A DNA stretch of 64,000 nt from Polynucleobacter necessarius (GCF_900095205.1 NZ_LT606951.1:1302001-1366000), one strand, 5' to 3'. Shown: positions 48,988-58,431, counted from the stretch's first letter. Program-made: numbers and translations. Notes: generated by a model not told the origin, from the sequence alone.

Positions 48988-50133
48988 GTGGCAATCATTG
49001 CCAACATAGAAGACTTGCGGGTCCTCCATCAAAAACGTACTCCCAAGATATTCTATGACTATGCAGACTCCGGTTCGTGGACTGAGTCAACCTACCGCGC
49101 CAATGAATCTGATTTTCAGAAGATTAAGTTACGTCAGCGTGTAGCAGTCAATATGACCAATCGCACCACCAAAACGACGATGATTGGTCAAGAAGTAGCT
49201 ATGCCAGTTGCGCTCGCCCCTACCGGTCTTACTGGCATGCAGCATGCTGATGGTGAAATTTTGGCAGCCAAGGCAGCTGAAAAATTTGGTGTGCCATTTT
49301 GCTTATCGACGATGAGTATTTGCTCTATTGAGGACGTTGCAGAACGCACAACTAAACCATTTTAGTTTCAGCTGTATGTCATGAAAGACCGTGGCTTTAT
49401 TGAGCGCTTGATTGAACGCGCCAAAGCAGCAAAATGCTCCGCACTCGTTCTCACGTTAGATTTACAAGTCTTGGGTCAGCGTCATAAAGACCTCAAGAAC
49501 GGCCTCTCCGCCCCACTTAAACTGACGATCGCCAATATGATCAATATGGCCACCAAGCCACGTTGGTGCATGGGTATGGCGTTGACACCCCATAGAACCT
49601 TCCGAAATATTGTTGGTCACGCCACTGGTGCTGGCAACATGTCCTCCCTCTCCTCATGGACCGCAGAACAATTTGATCCTGGCCTTGATTGGGGCGATGT
49701 GGAGTGGATCAAAAAACTCTGGGGTGGAAAGCTCATCATCAAAGGAATCTTGGATGAAGGTGATGCTCGCTTAGCAGCAAACTCTGGAGCTGATGCATTG
49801 ATTGTCTCCAACCATGGCGGTCGTCAATTAGACGGTGCTATTTCGAGTATTCAAGCTTTGCCCGGAATCGTAGATGCGGTTAGCAAAGATATTGAAGTAT
49901 GGATGGATGGCGGCATACGCTCAGGTCAAGATGTTTTAAAAGCCTGGGCTCTTGGCGCACGCGGCACCATGATTGGCAGACCCTTTCTATATGGCTTAGG
50001 CGCTATGGGAGAGGCCGGGGTTACTAAATGCCTTGAAATTATTCATAATGAATTGGACATCACTATGGCATTTACCGGTCATCGCGATATTCAGAATGTA
50101 ACTAAAGATATTTTATATCCAGGAACCTTTTAA
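48988..50133 (+). pseudogene. lldD: FMN-dependent L-lactate dehydrogenase with one amber codon
   Basis: Alpha-hydroxy-acid dehydrogenase that oxidises L-lactate to pyruvate at the membrane. The 381-codon frame from GTG 48988 is complete (FYDYADSGSWTESTY, APTGLTGMQHADGE, VSNHGGRQLDG, GGIRSGQDVLKA) except that codon 126 is TAG (49363-49365) in PF-stop-FQLYVMKDR, where the family has Trp in PFWFQLY. A single TGG to TAG change explains it. No frameshift is present, so loss must be recent, or the stop is read through at some level. Confidence 0.9.
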
Positions 50134-50934
50134 ATTTTTCACCCACTTAATTACCCCTTCTTAGTTTTTGGCATCACATTCGTATCACTCGCTTTCTACG
50201 TGTGGTTCGGAAATGTTTTCCTGAGCCAATTTCGCACAAAAGATACTGAGACCTCTACAGACTTAGGCATTATTCAGACTGCAACCCTCTCCTTATTAGC
50301 TTTAATCATTGGCTTTACTTTTTCAATGACAATCGATCGCCATGATCAGCACAAAGTTCTTGAAGAAGGAGAGGCTAATGCGATCGGGACTGAATTCTTA
50401 AGGGCGGATCTATTGCCGCCAGACGTTTCTATTGCTACCAAAAAACTATTGCTTGAATATGTAGATCAACGCATATTGTTTTACTCCAAACAGAGCCATG
50501 AAGTTGTTGTTGAAATCCGTAGCAAAACGGATTTACTACAAACTGCACTATGGAATTAGATTACCCCATCGGTGCGCGCCCAACCCAATGCCTCTCTCAC
50601 ACTAGTTACAGCAGGAATGAATGATGTCATCAATGCACAAGGTTATGTTCAAGCATCTTGGTGGAACCGAATACCTGCTACCACATGGGCATTAATGACA
50701 GCGATAGCCCTCTGTGCCAATTTGCTAGTGGGATTTGGAGCCCGTAATTTCAAGAACAATATCGGGCTCTTCATGATCTTTCCTTTGGTCATCTCAGTAT
50801 CTTTCTTTTTAATTGCTGACATTGATTCTCCAAGGGGTGGCGTCATTCGCGTTGAAGCAAAAAATCTAGTAGCACTAAAAATTAACCTCATTCAACAGAT
50901 GGAAGTTATCAATTCATCTGTCAGTAAAAAATAG
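50134..50934 (+). pseudogene. DUF4239 (bestrophin-like) membrane protein, start lost and one amber
   Basis: Membrane protein with N-terminal helices (FLVFGITFVSLAFYVWFGN, TATLSLLALIIGFTFSM), a conserved EEGEANAIGTEFLRADLLP segment, and two C-terminal helices (ATTWALMTAIALCANLLVG, IGLFMIFPLVISVSFFLI). The frame directly continues from the lldD stop with no ATG, so the natural start codon has been lost or mutated (GTG 50200 is a poor substitute). TAG at 50557-50559 interrupts ALWN-ITPSVRAQP, where Gln CAG fits. Confidence 0.75.
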
Positions 50935-50955
50935 TTCCTACCAAAGGCGGACCTG

Positions 50956-51147
50956 ATGAAACGCGTAGTAGATGTTTTTAAAAATCGCGGTCGTGAACTG
51001 GTGTGGACTTATGTCATACATCTCCAAAATGATGAAGAATTTCATCCCGAACAACTAGACTTTGAGGTTGAGGCTCTCAGACTCTCTCAACTAGACAAAC
51101 GTGGCATAGCCAATGAACTTAGCGCCAAGGTAAGACTCAATAACTGA
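50956..51147 (+). CDS. small hypothetical protein
   Basis: A 63-residue soluble protein with many charged residues (MKRVVDVFKNRGRELVWTY at the start, EEFHPEQLDFEVEALRLS in the middle). Possible ribosome site AAAGGCGG ahead of the ATG. No family recognised. It is open and of believable composition, so it is listed, but could be unexpressed. Confidence 0.5.
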   Translation: MKRVVDVFKNRGRELVWTYVIHLQNDEEFHPEQLDFEVEALRLSQLDKRGIANELSAKVRLNN

Positions 51148-51207
51148 GCATTAATGCCTTAACCCTCTCAATTAGAAGGGGATTATCCTTAGTATGGATA
51201 ATGTTAA

Positions 51208-51222
51208 TAAGATTCATTATCA
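51208..51222 (+). promoter_or_regulatory. possible Fur box upstream of cytochrome b561
   Basis: TAAGATTCATTATCA matches 11 of 14 positions of the 7-1-7 Fur consensus, with the right half (ATTATCA) perfect. It lies 33 bases before the cytochrome b561 start. Weaker than the feoAB site. Confidence 0.5.
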
Positions 51223-51254
51223 TTTATGATGAATCCATCTAATATTGACGCACT

Positions 51255-51794
51255 ATGACCAGAACCAAATACCACCCAGCCTCCATATTCTTTCATTGGC
51301 TTGTTTTCGTCTTAGTCATAGCCGCCTTTGTAGCTATTGAGCTTAAGGGGCAATTTCCCAAGGGGAGCGAACCTCGTGAACTATGCAAAACAGTTCACGG
51401 CGTGTGATTGGGCAGCTCATTTTTATTCTCTATGGCTTTGCGCCTGATGATCCGTGTAACTTACGGCGTTCCTCAGCCTACGAACCCTAAATCGTTGTTT
51501 GTTTCATTCGCCAAAGCAATGCATTGGCTACTCTATGCCCTACTCCTGATATCCCCCATATTTGGTCTTCTGTATTTTCAATATGGCGGCAAAGAAATCC
51601 ATTTCTTCGGCTTGGTGTGGCCTCAATTTGTCACCCCCAATCCAGAGATGAAAAAATTGGTGGAAGGAATACACGAGTTCTTGGGCAATTCTCTCTACTT
51701 TTTGATTGGCATTCACGCCTTGGCGGGATTGTGGCAACATTACGTCATCAAAGACGATACACTTCGTCGCATGTTAAATAAAGTAAATGCCTAA
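51255..51794 (+). pseudogene. cytochrome b561 family protein with one in-frame TGA
   Basis: Diheme membrane cytochrome b561 of about 179 codons, moving electrons between quinol and other carriers. The heme-ligand His are visible in SIFFHWLVFVL, KTVHGV, AMHWLLYALLL and LIGIHALAGLWQHY. TGA at 51405-51407 interrupts HGV-LGSSFLFSM; everything else is one frame, from ATG 51255 to 51794. The next small gene lies 24 bases downstream. Confidence 0.82.
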
Positions 51795-51817
51795 AATACG
51801 TCTGGAGCAATGATTCA

Positions 51818-51995
51818 ATGAAGCCACTTTCTAAAAAAGCCAAAATGGCTGTTGGCTGGACGGTCTTGATGACTGTGGTCGGGAACTGCCATGCTACATT
51901 AATGGCAATTCTTTGCCATGGGTTGCGCATCCCTTGCCATGCTACTGGTGGCAAATCAATATGATCTTCTGAAGGATCCTGAAGACAAAAAATAA
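51818..51995 (+). pseudogene. small membrane protein, frameshifted
   Basis: ATG 51818 gives MKPLSKKAKMAVGWTVLMTVVG, then a shift (GGGAAC) leads to FFAMGCASLAMLLVANQYDLL and the end KDPEDKK; a TAA also lies at the junction. It would be a ~58-residue protein with two helices. No family recognised. It probably formed an operon with the cytochrome b561 gene. Confidence 0.5.
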
Positions 51996-52047
51996 TCCCG
52001 CTTAAAAAGCAGGATTGATCAACGCCACCGACAACTGCGGCAATGAT

Positions 52048-53148
52048 TTAAAGCGTTGGATGGTCGGTGTATCCCACCTCATTGCCGCCATAAAAAGTAG
52101 CACGGTTATATGGATTCAAAGCAGCGCCCTTCTGGAATCTTTCAGCCAAATCTGGGTTTGCAATATAAATACGGCCGTAAGCTACAGCATCAGCCAAACC
52201 CTCCTCCAATACTTTCTCGCCCATCGCCTGATCGTAGCCACCAGCAGTAATAAATTTTCCTTCACAAACAGAATGGAACATTTCTGATGTAACTGGAGCT
52301 TCTTCATAAACTTGATCGCCATCTCCAGCGCTAGTAGAGCGCGGTTCAATCATATGAACGTATGCCAAGTTATAGCCATTTAACTTTTTAATTACAGCCG
52401 TGAATAATGCGACTGGATCACTATCAGCCATATCATTAAAGGTGCCGTAAGGTGAAAGGCGTACTCCCACTTTATCACTAGGAAATACCTTGCTCACAGT
52501 CTCAATCACCTGACCCAATAAACGCAAGCGATTTTCGATTAAGCCACCATATTCATCTGTGCGCTGATTGGTTTTATCTTGCAAAAATTGATCCAGTAAA
52601 TAACCATTGGCCGAGTGAATTTCAATGCCATCAAAATCTGCAACTTTTGCATTTTGTGCTGCCACCTCAAATTCTTTCAGCAAACAGGCGATGTCTTCCA
52701 AACTCATTGCTCTAGGAGTTTCATAATCATGCAACTTCCAGTCTGCTCCATAGGTTTAACCACTTGCAGCAATTGCTGAAGGCGCCTCTGGTACACCTTG
52801 CTCTGGATGCAAAGAAGAATGTGAAATACGCCCCACGTGCCATAACTGCGTTACGATGGAACCGCCTTTTGCATGTACCATTTGCACAATTTCTTTCCAT
52901 GCTGCCGTCTGCTCGGCGGAATAAATGCCTGGAGTAGCTGGATATCCTTTGCCAAGAGGGGAGATTTGAGTGGCCTCGGTAATGATAAGTCCTACACTAG
53001 CGCGCTAAGCGTAGTATGTTTTTACCAATGGACTTGGTACATCACCAGCACCTGCGCGCATTCTGGTGAGCGGCGCCATAACAAGGCGGTTTTTCAGTTG
53101 AATCGAACCGAGACTTACTGGGGTGAACATCATTTCTTTGCCTGACAT
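52048..53148 (-). pseudogene. old yellow enzyme family alkene reductase with two nonsense codons
   Basis: FMN-dependent NAD(P)H reductase of activated alkenes, about 366 codons, all in one frame from ATG 53148. It has [50 protein letters not shown] and YGRIYIANPDLAERF, ending YTDHPTL. TAG at 53005-53007 interrupts YYA-RASVGLI (Gln in the family) and TAA at 52756-52758 interrupts ASG-TYGADWK. The second half is still open from a TTG, but without the FMN-binding N-terminus. Confidence 0.88.
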
Positions 53149-53229
53149 TTACTGTCCTTTAAGTAATAAATAAGATGGGAGGCTGTAACAAGAATTGATC
53201 GATCTTGCTGAGATCATTAATACAAAAGT

Positions 53230-54138
53230 TTATGGGCTAACTTCAAGTTGTTCCCGAATGCAATCAGCCAAAGCATTGAACTCTTGAATATGCGCGGTTG
53301 ATGAGCGTGCCACCAAAGCAATAATTCTTTTGGGCGCTGGAGAGGCCAACTCTTTTGCAACTAATTCAAAGTTATTCAACAAGCTACTCTTGACTGCCAT
53401 ACCAGGAAGCAAAGCAATCCCCAGTCCTGACTCCACCATCTGTAACAAGGTTAAAAGGCTGGTTGCCTCTAAGCCTTCTGCTTTACGAATATCAGCGCGC
53501 TTGCAGGCTTGCAAACTATGCTCTCGCAAACAGTGCCCTTCCTCTAGAAGTAAAAGTCGCTCAGCCGTCTTGGCGGGCAAAGTTACCTCTTTACCCTTTA
53601 GCGCTGGATCCCCTTCTTTAGCAACCAGCCAGAAAGGATCATCGAATAATTCTTGCACTAGCAATCCTGTCACATCATAGGGCAATGCTATCAATGCAAA
53701 GTCTAATTTATGCTCCGCCAATCTTGAAAGCAAGTTTGCCGTGAGATCTTCTCTGAGGGTTACCTTGAGCTCAGGAAAACGTCTACGAATTTCGGGCAAG
53801 ACCGTAGGTAGTAAAAATGGCGCAATCGTTGGAATCACGCCCAAACGAATCGTCGCAGTCATCAGCTTGCCAGTCGCACCCGCATACTCAACCAAATCTT
53901 CCGAAGCTGCCAAGATTGCTTTGGCACGCTCAAGAACCTCAAGTCCGATTGGGGTAATGGAAACATTTTGGCGATCACGCTCAACTAGATGGACCCCGAG
54001 AGCATCCTCTAATTCCTTTAATCCAGCACTTAAAGTGGATTGGCCAACAAAACAGACTTGGGCTGCACGCGTGAAATTCAGTTCTTTTGCCAAGGCAATA
54101 AAGTACCCTAGCTGCCTTAGAGACGGAAGATAAGCCAT
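53230..54138 (-). CDS. oxyR: hydrogen-peroxide-sensing LysR-type regulator OxyR
   Basis: Transcription activator oxidised by H2O2. 302 residues: an N-terminal winged helix (LNFTRAAQVCFVGQSTLSAGL), then the regulatory domain with the redox pair C203 and C212 in GHCLREHSLQAC, spaced exactly as Cys199/Cys208 of E. coli OxyR. It is transcribed divergently from rubrerythrin across about 145 bases with a LysR-type operator. Intact, consistent with selection for peroxide defence. Confidence 0.92.
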   Translation of the reverse strand: MAYLPSLRQLGYFIALAKELNFTRAAQVCFVGQSTLSAGLKELEDALGVHLVERDRQNVSITPIGLEVLERAKAILAASEDLVEYAGATGKLMTATIRLGVIPTIAPFLLPTVLPEIRRRFPELKVTLREDLTANLLSRLAEHKLDFALIALPYDVTGLLVQELFDDPFWLVAKEGDPALKGKEVTLPAKTAERLLLLEEGHCLREHSLQACKRADIRKAEGLEATSLLTLLQMVESGLGIALLPGMAVKSSLLNNFELVAKELASPAPKRIIALVARSSTAHIQEFNALADCIREQLEVSP

Positions 54139-54147
54139 ATTTCCACC

Positions 54148-54170
54148 ATTTATCGATTTATTAGATAAAT
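54148..54170. promoter_or_regulatory. LysR-type (OxyR) operator candidate between oxyR and rubrerythrin
   Basis: Perfect 7-base inverted repeat ATTTATC-N9-GATAAAT containing the T-N11-A core. It starts 10 bases upstream of the oxyR ATG and 113 bases before rubrerythrin, a usual place for autoregulation and divergent activation. Confidence 0.6.
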
Positions 54171-54282
54171 ACTATCATAATGATTCATTGGACTGATAAT
54201 TAGTTTAAGCGCACACTTCTCCTATGGTTTTTCAATACGAATGAACCGCCAACAAACAGAAATAATGAAGAAGGGATTCAAA

Positions 54283-54765
54283 ATGGCACGTCCAGAAATC
54301 AAAACAATCCAGAACTTGGAATCTGCATTTGCAGGTGAATCCATGGCTCACATTAAATATCGTTGCTTTGCTAAATTAGCGCGAGCTGCTGGCGATGAGG
54401 AAACTGCAAAGATTTTCGAGGCAATTGCAGATCAAGAAATCATGCATGCATTTGGGCATTTGGATTTACTCTACCTCGCAAGCACTATTACACCAACAAA
54501 AGCTTTAGAGATAGCTATTGAAGGAGAAACTTATGAGTACACCGAAATGTACCCATCATTCCGTAAAACGGCAGTAGAGGAAGATAGTAGCGCAGCCATC
54601 AAAGAAATTGATGAGCAAATTGCAGAATCTAAGGAGCATGCAGAACAGTTTCAAGCAGTCTTAGCCAGAGCAGCTAAACACTTCGCAGCCTTGGCAAATG
54701 TTGAAGAGCATCACGCAAACCACTATGAGCAGGCCCTAGAGAAAGCAAAAGTTTTTGCAGCCTAA
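54283..54765 (+). CDS. rubrerythrin (diiron domain only)
   Basis: Non-heme diiron peroxidase of 160 residues, reducing H2O2. Ferritin-like four-helix bundle with metal ligands in GESMAHIKYRCFAK, ADQEIMHAFGHL and NVEEHHANHYE. It lacks the C-terminal rubredoxin-like domain of classical rubrerythrins, so a separate rubredoxin is needed; one follows but is destroyed. ATG 54283 is preferred (AAGGG nine bases upstream) to the ATG at 54241. Confidence 0.9.
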   Translation: MARPEIKTIQNLESAFAGESMAHIKYRCFAKLARAAGDEETAKIFEAIADQEIMHAFGHLDLLYLASTITPTKALEIAIEGETYEYTEMYPSFRKTAVEEDSSAAIKEIDEQIAESKEHAEQFQAVLARAAKHFAALANVEEHHANHYEQALEKAKVFAA

Positions 54766-54829
54766 TAAGACTCCTAGAGAAATATTTAGCAATTAAATTT
54801 AAAATTCAACAATTAACAAAGGAATCAGT

Positions 54830-54998
54830 ATGAAAACTTGGCAATATCTCGTCTGTGGTTATATCTATGACGAAGTAAAAGGAATCCCAGAAGATGGTAT
54901 TCCAGCAGGAACGGTATGGGCCTGACGCACCAGAAGATTGGGAGCGCCCAGACTGTAGTGTTGCAAAAGCCGACTTTGAGATGGTTCAAGTAAGCTAA
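54830..54998 (+). pseudogene. rubredoxin with lost iron ligands and a frameshift
   Basis: A 55-residue rubredoxin frame from ATG 54830: KTWQYLVCGYIYDEVKGIPEDG, then GTVW and a frameshift near 54918, then DAPEDWERPDCSVAKADFEM. Of the four Cys of the CxxC...CxxC iron site, the first is Tyr (YLVC instead of CxxC) and the third is Arg (ERPDC instead of ECPDC). Both are one-base transitions (TGT to TAT, TGC to CGC). Two substitutions plus the frameshift exclude sequencing error as the sole cause. Confidence 0.88.
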
Positions 54999-55057
54999 GC
55001 TTTTGCATTTCTCTTCCTCACCCTTTTAATTTTTCCGCTATTTTGGAGAGTCCAGCT

Positions 55058-56225
55058 TTGGATCAAACTACCCCCCAACCACAATCCGCGATTGTCATCA
55101 TCGGCAGCGGATTGGCTGGCTATACCGTCATCCGTGAAATTCGTAAATTGGATAAAGCAGTACCAATTACTTTGGTCACTCGGGAGCCTGGTTACTTCTA
55201 TTCCAAGCCCATGCTTTCTACTGCCCTAGCTGGAAAAAAAGAAGCGGCTCAACCCATCTCCACTCTAGCTGATGGTATGGCAACTCAACTCGAGCTTACT
55301 GTCCTAGCTGATTGCGATGTCCAGTCCATCAACGCTGAGTCTCAAACCATAATGACTAATAAAGGTGAAGCTCCCTTTGGAAATAGTACTGGCCTTGGGT
55401 GCCGACCAAATTCGTCTGCCACTTCAAGGTAGTGCGGCCAATGAAGTCATCACCGTAAATGATCTGGAAGATTACACACGCTTTCGCAATCTCATTTCAG
55501 GAAAAAAGAAAGTTGCTATTCTTGGTGCTGGTCTGATTGGCTGCGAATTTGCCAACGACCTCGCTTTAGGTAGTTATGAGGTAGATGCATTGACCTGGCT
55601 CCACAGCTATTGGGTCGCCTATTACCTGCTGCTGCAGCCCTAGAGCTTCAAGAGAAATTAAGTGCTGCAGGTATACGCTGGCATCTATCTACAACCGTAA
55701 AATCTATTGATCGTACGGGCGAGATCCTGCAGGTGACGCTGGAAAATGGCAACACTATTTCTTCTTGCGATGTATTTTTGTCAGCAGTGGGGCTGAAGCC
55801 CAGAATTGAACTAGCAAAATCTGCCAACATACAAACTGGCATTGGAATTCAAGTGAATCGTGAGCTTGCAACCAATATCAAAAATATTTATGCGCTCGGA
55901 GATTGCGCAGAAGTGGAAGGCCTGGTACTGCCCTACGTTATGCCGATCATGCAAGCAGCTAGAACATTAGCTCCCACCTTGATTAGCCAGACTACCGCTC
56001 TGACATACCCCGCCATGCCTGTCATGGTCAAAACACCTGCTTTAGCTACAGTAGTTTCTCCACCAGCCAAAGGTGCAGAAGGCCCAATGGGGGGTCACCA
56101 ACCCTATTGAGGGGGCGGCTTGGAGGTTCGCTTTGAGTCTGCAGATGGCAAGTTACTAGGCAATGGGTACAGCCACCGCACAGCGTAGCGCCCTAACCAA
56201 GGAATTACCTGCCATTTTGAATTAA
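55058..56225 (+). pseudogene. rubredoxin-NAD+ reductase-like FAD oxidoreductase, several frameshifts
   Basis: FAD/NAD(P)H oxidoreductase of about 385 residues that would reduce rubredoxin. TTG 55058 start after GGAG; AIVIIGSGLAGYTVIREIRK (FAD motif), PITLVTREPGYFYSKPMLS, VAILGAGLIGCEFANDL (NAD motif), LGDCAEVEG. Frame changes near 55385, 55600 and 56105; a final part ends RSALTKELPAILN at 56223-56225. With rubredoxin it forms the electron supply to rubrerythrin; both are lost. Confidence 0.85.
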
Positions 56226-56272
56226 GCATCGTCGCCCTACTTCCTTGTTAGAGGTGTATGGAAGCAACAAAT

Positions 56273-56299
56273 AAAAAGGCCCGCAAAGCGGGCCTTTTT
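56273..56299. terminator. bidirectional Rho-independent terminator
   Basis: Perfect 12-bp stem AAAAAGGCCCGC with GCGGGCCTTTTT and loop AAA, between the rubredoxin reductase (+) and the converging membrane protein gene (-). Confidence 0.92.
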
Positions 56300-56318
56300 A
56301 CTACACAGCATGCAGTGA

Positions 56319-56912
56319 TTAAGAAACGATCACGAACCAAGTTGTGTTGTGTGACTGCGCAACCATCAAGAACAGCATTGGAATTGATAGCAAGGTATTC
56401 AAGCGAGAAGTCAACATTGCAACGCGCGCAGACTTTGCTTTTACATCAGCTTCAACAGCAACAATACCAAGGGCACGCTTTTGATTTGGCCAAATAATGA
56501 ACCAGACATTAAATGCCATTATCAGAGCAATCCACATGCCCAATCCAATTGCACGAAATGGGGACTGCAATGTAAACGCTTGATGCAAATAACCATTTAA
56601 GCCCGCGATAATTAAGCCAGTTACTACAGTAAATAACGCTGCGTAACGGAACCAAAATAATGCGGTTGGAGCGATTACTTTGCCAATAGCTGGTTTTTGC
56701 TCATCTGGAATTTTTGGCATTGAAGGAATTTGCACAAAGTTAAAGTACCAGAGCAAACCGATCCACATCACACCAAACATCACATGCAACCAACGGAAAA
56801 CAAATGGCAGTTCTACTGAACCAAAGTTACCGCCCAAAACCAAAATAATTAAGACAAGCAGGACAAAACCTGCAAATACGGTGCGTCCCAATGAGGTCAA
56901 GATAGAGGCCAT
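56319..56912 (-). CDS. urate hydroxylase PuuD-like membrane protein
   Basis: A 197-residue integral membrane protein with about five helices, like the membrane domain of PuuD (RWLHVMFGVMWIGLLWYFNF, IAPTALFWFRYAALFTVVTG, WPNQKRALG). Classical PuuD carries a C-terminal cytochrome c domain for uric acid oxidation; it is absent here, so the catalytic role is uncertain. Intact, just downstream of sodB on the same strand (28 bases apart), perhaps co-transcribed. Confidence 0.75.
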   Translation of the reverse strand: MASILTSLGRTVFAGFVLLVLIILVLGGNFGSVELPFVFRWLHVMFGVMWIGLLWYFNFVQIPSMPKIPDEQKPAIGKVIAPTALFWFRYAALFTVVTGLIIAGLNGYLHQAFTLQSPFRAIGLGMWIALIMAFNVWFIIWPNQKRALGIVAVEADVKAKSARVAMLTSRLNTLLSIPMLFLMVAQSHNTTWFVIVS

Positions 56913-56940
56913 GAAAATTTCCTATTATTGGTTAAGCCGA

Positions 56941-57516
56941 TTAAGCAAAGTTTTGGCTAGCAAAATCCCAGTTAACGAGATTCCAAAAATTCTCCAGGTA
57001 TTTTGGGCGAGCATTACGAGTGTCAATATAGTATGCATGCTCCCAAACGTCGCAGGTTAACAAAGGCTTAGCATCTGTGGTTACTGGAGTGGCAGCATTG
57101 CTGGTAGAAACTAAATCTAAAGTGCCGTCTGGCTTCTTAACTAGCCACGCCCAACCCGATCCAAATGTGCCCACAGCGCACTTTGTAAATTCTTCTTTAA
57201 ATTTATCAAAGGAGCCCCACTTCGCATTAATCGCATCCTCTAGAGCACCTGTAGGTGCACCACCATTTGGCTTCATACCTAGCCAATAAAAAGTATGGTT
57301 CCATACTTGTGCAGCGTTATTGAAGATGCCGCCAGTGGATTTCTTAACAATTTCTTCGAGAGTTGAGTTTTCAAACTCAGTGCCCTTAATCAGATTGTTC
57401 AAATTAGTGACATAAGTCTGATGATGCTTGCCATAGTGGAACTCCAATGTTTCCTTAGAAATATAAGGAGCGAGTGCGTCAAGCGCGTATGGCAACTGAG
57501 GTAAGGTATGTTCCAT
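56941..57516 (-). CDS. sodB: superoxide dismutase (Fe type)
   Basis: Cytoplasmic superoxide dismutase of 191 residues. Metal ligands are His27 (LEFHYGKHH), a His in VWNHTFYW, and Asp plus His in [11 protein letters not shown]. The overall pattern and [18 protein letters not shown] are of the Fe-SOD class. ATG 57516 with AAGGGAAT upstream. Intact, next to the oxidative-stress block. Confidence 0.96.
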   Translation of the reverse strand: MEHTLPQLPYALDALAPYISKETLEFHYGKHHQTYVTNLNNLIKGTEFENSTLEEIVKKSTGGIFNNAAQVWNHTFYWLGMKPNGGAPTGALEDAINAKWGSFDKFKEEFTKCAVGTFGSGWAWLVKKPDGTLDLVSTSNAATPVTTDAKPLLTCDVWEHAYYIDTRNARPKYLENFWNLVNWDFASQNFA

Positions 57517-57598
57517 TTGTATTCCCTTTAATTAAGCTAAAAATATAGATTATTTTGCGATAACTATAGACTATTCTGGCTTTTTTGTTTAAGCGCAT

Positions 57599-57628
57599 AA
57601 AAAAACCGGTAAAGAACACTTGCCGGCC
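57599..57628 (-). terminator. likely terminator after 3-hydroxybutyrate dehydrogenase
   Basis: On the minus strand a hairpin with CCGG arms and a short inner AA/TT pairing precedes seven T, about 20 bases past the stop codon of the gene at 57651. The stem is short, so confidence is moderate. Confidence 0.5.
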
Positions 57629-57650
57629 TTTGTTTGTGGGGCTTGAGGCG

Positions 57651-58431
57651 TTATTGAGCCGTCCAGCCACCATCCCATATCCAAGCCACGCCGCGCACTT
57701 CAGAGGCATCTGGGCCGCACAGGAATATCGCTAAAGCAGCCAATTGCTCTGGGGTTACAAACTCTCCGGAAGGCTGTTTCTCAGAGACCAGCGTCTTCTT
57801 AGCAGTCTCATTTGAAATACCCTCACGTTCAGCGCGAGCGTCAACCTGTTTTTGAACTAACGGAGTTAAAACCCAACCAGGACAAATTGTATTACAAGTA
57901 ATACCTGAGTGTGTACTCTCAAGAGGAGTTACTTTTGTCAAGCCAACAATGCCGTGCTTAGCGGCAACGTAAGCAGCCTTCTGAGTAGACGCAACCAAAC
58001 CATGTACTGAGGCGGCGATATTAATAATACGACCCCAGTTACGTTGCTGCATTCCTGGCAATGCATGATGGGTTGTATGAAATGCGGAACTAAGATTAAT
58101 CGCAATAATCGCATCCCATTTATTTGCTGGAAAGTCCTCAATGTTTGCCGTGTACTGAATGCCAGCATTATTCACTAGGATATCAAGCGAACCAAAACGT
58201 TTTTCAGTTTGCTTAATTAGATCCTCGATTTCAGCGGGCTTACTCATATCAGCACCGTGATAGTCGACTTCTACACCACAGGCTTTAATTTTTTGCTATT
58301 GCTTCATCCTCCTCGCCAAAGCCATTGACCATAATATTGACGCCCTGCTTTGCCAATGCAATAGCTATCCCCAAACCAATACCACTGGTGGATCCTGTAA
58401 CTAGTGCAGTTTTACCTTTTGATGTGGACAT
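57651..58431 (-). pseudogene. bdhA: 3-hydroxybutyrate dehydrogenase (SDR), one-base frameshift
   Basis: Short-chain dehydrogenase of about 260 residues interconverting 3-hydroxybutyrate and acetoacetate. ATG 58431, TGSTSGIGLGIAIALA (NAD motif), NNAG region, catalytic YVAAKHG, and the end GVAWIWDGGWTAQ. The A tract at 58289-58294 (six T on the plus strand) needs one more A for AIAKKIKACGVEVDYHG. This is the only lesion; the remaining 198 residues from 58247 are open. Confidence 0.85.
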
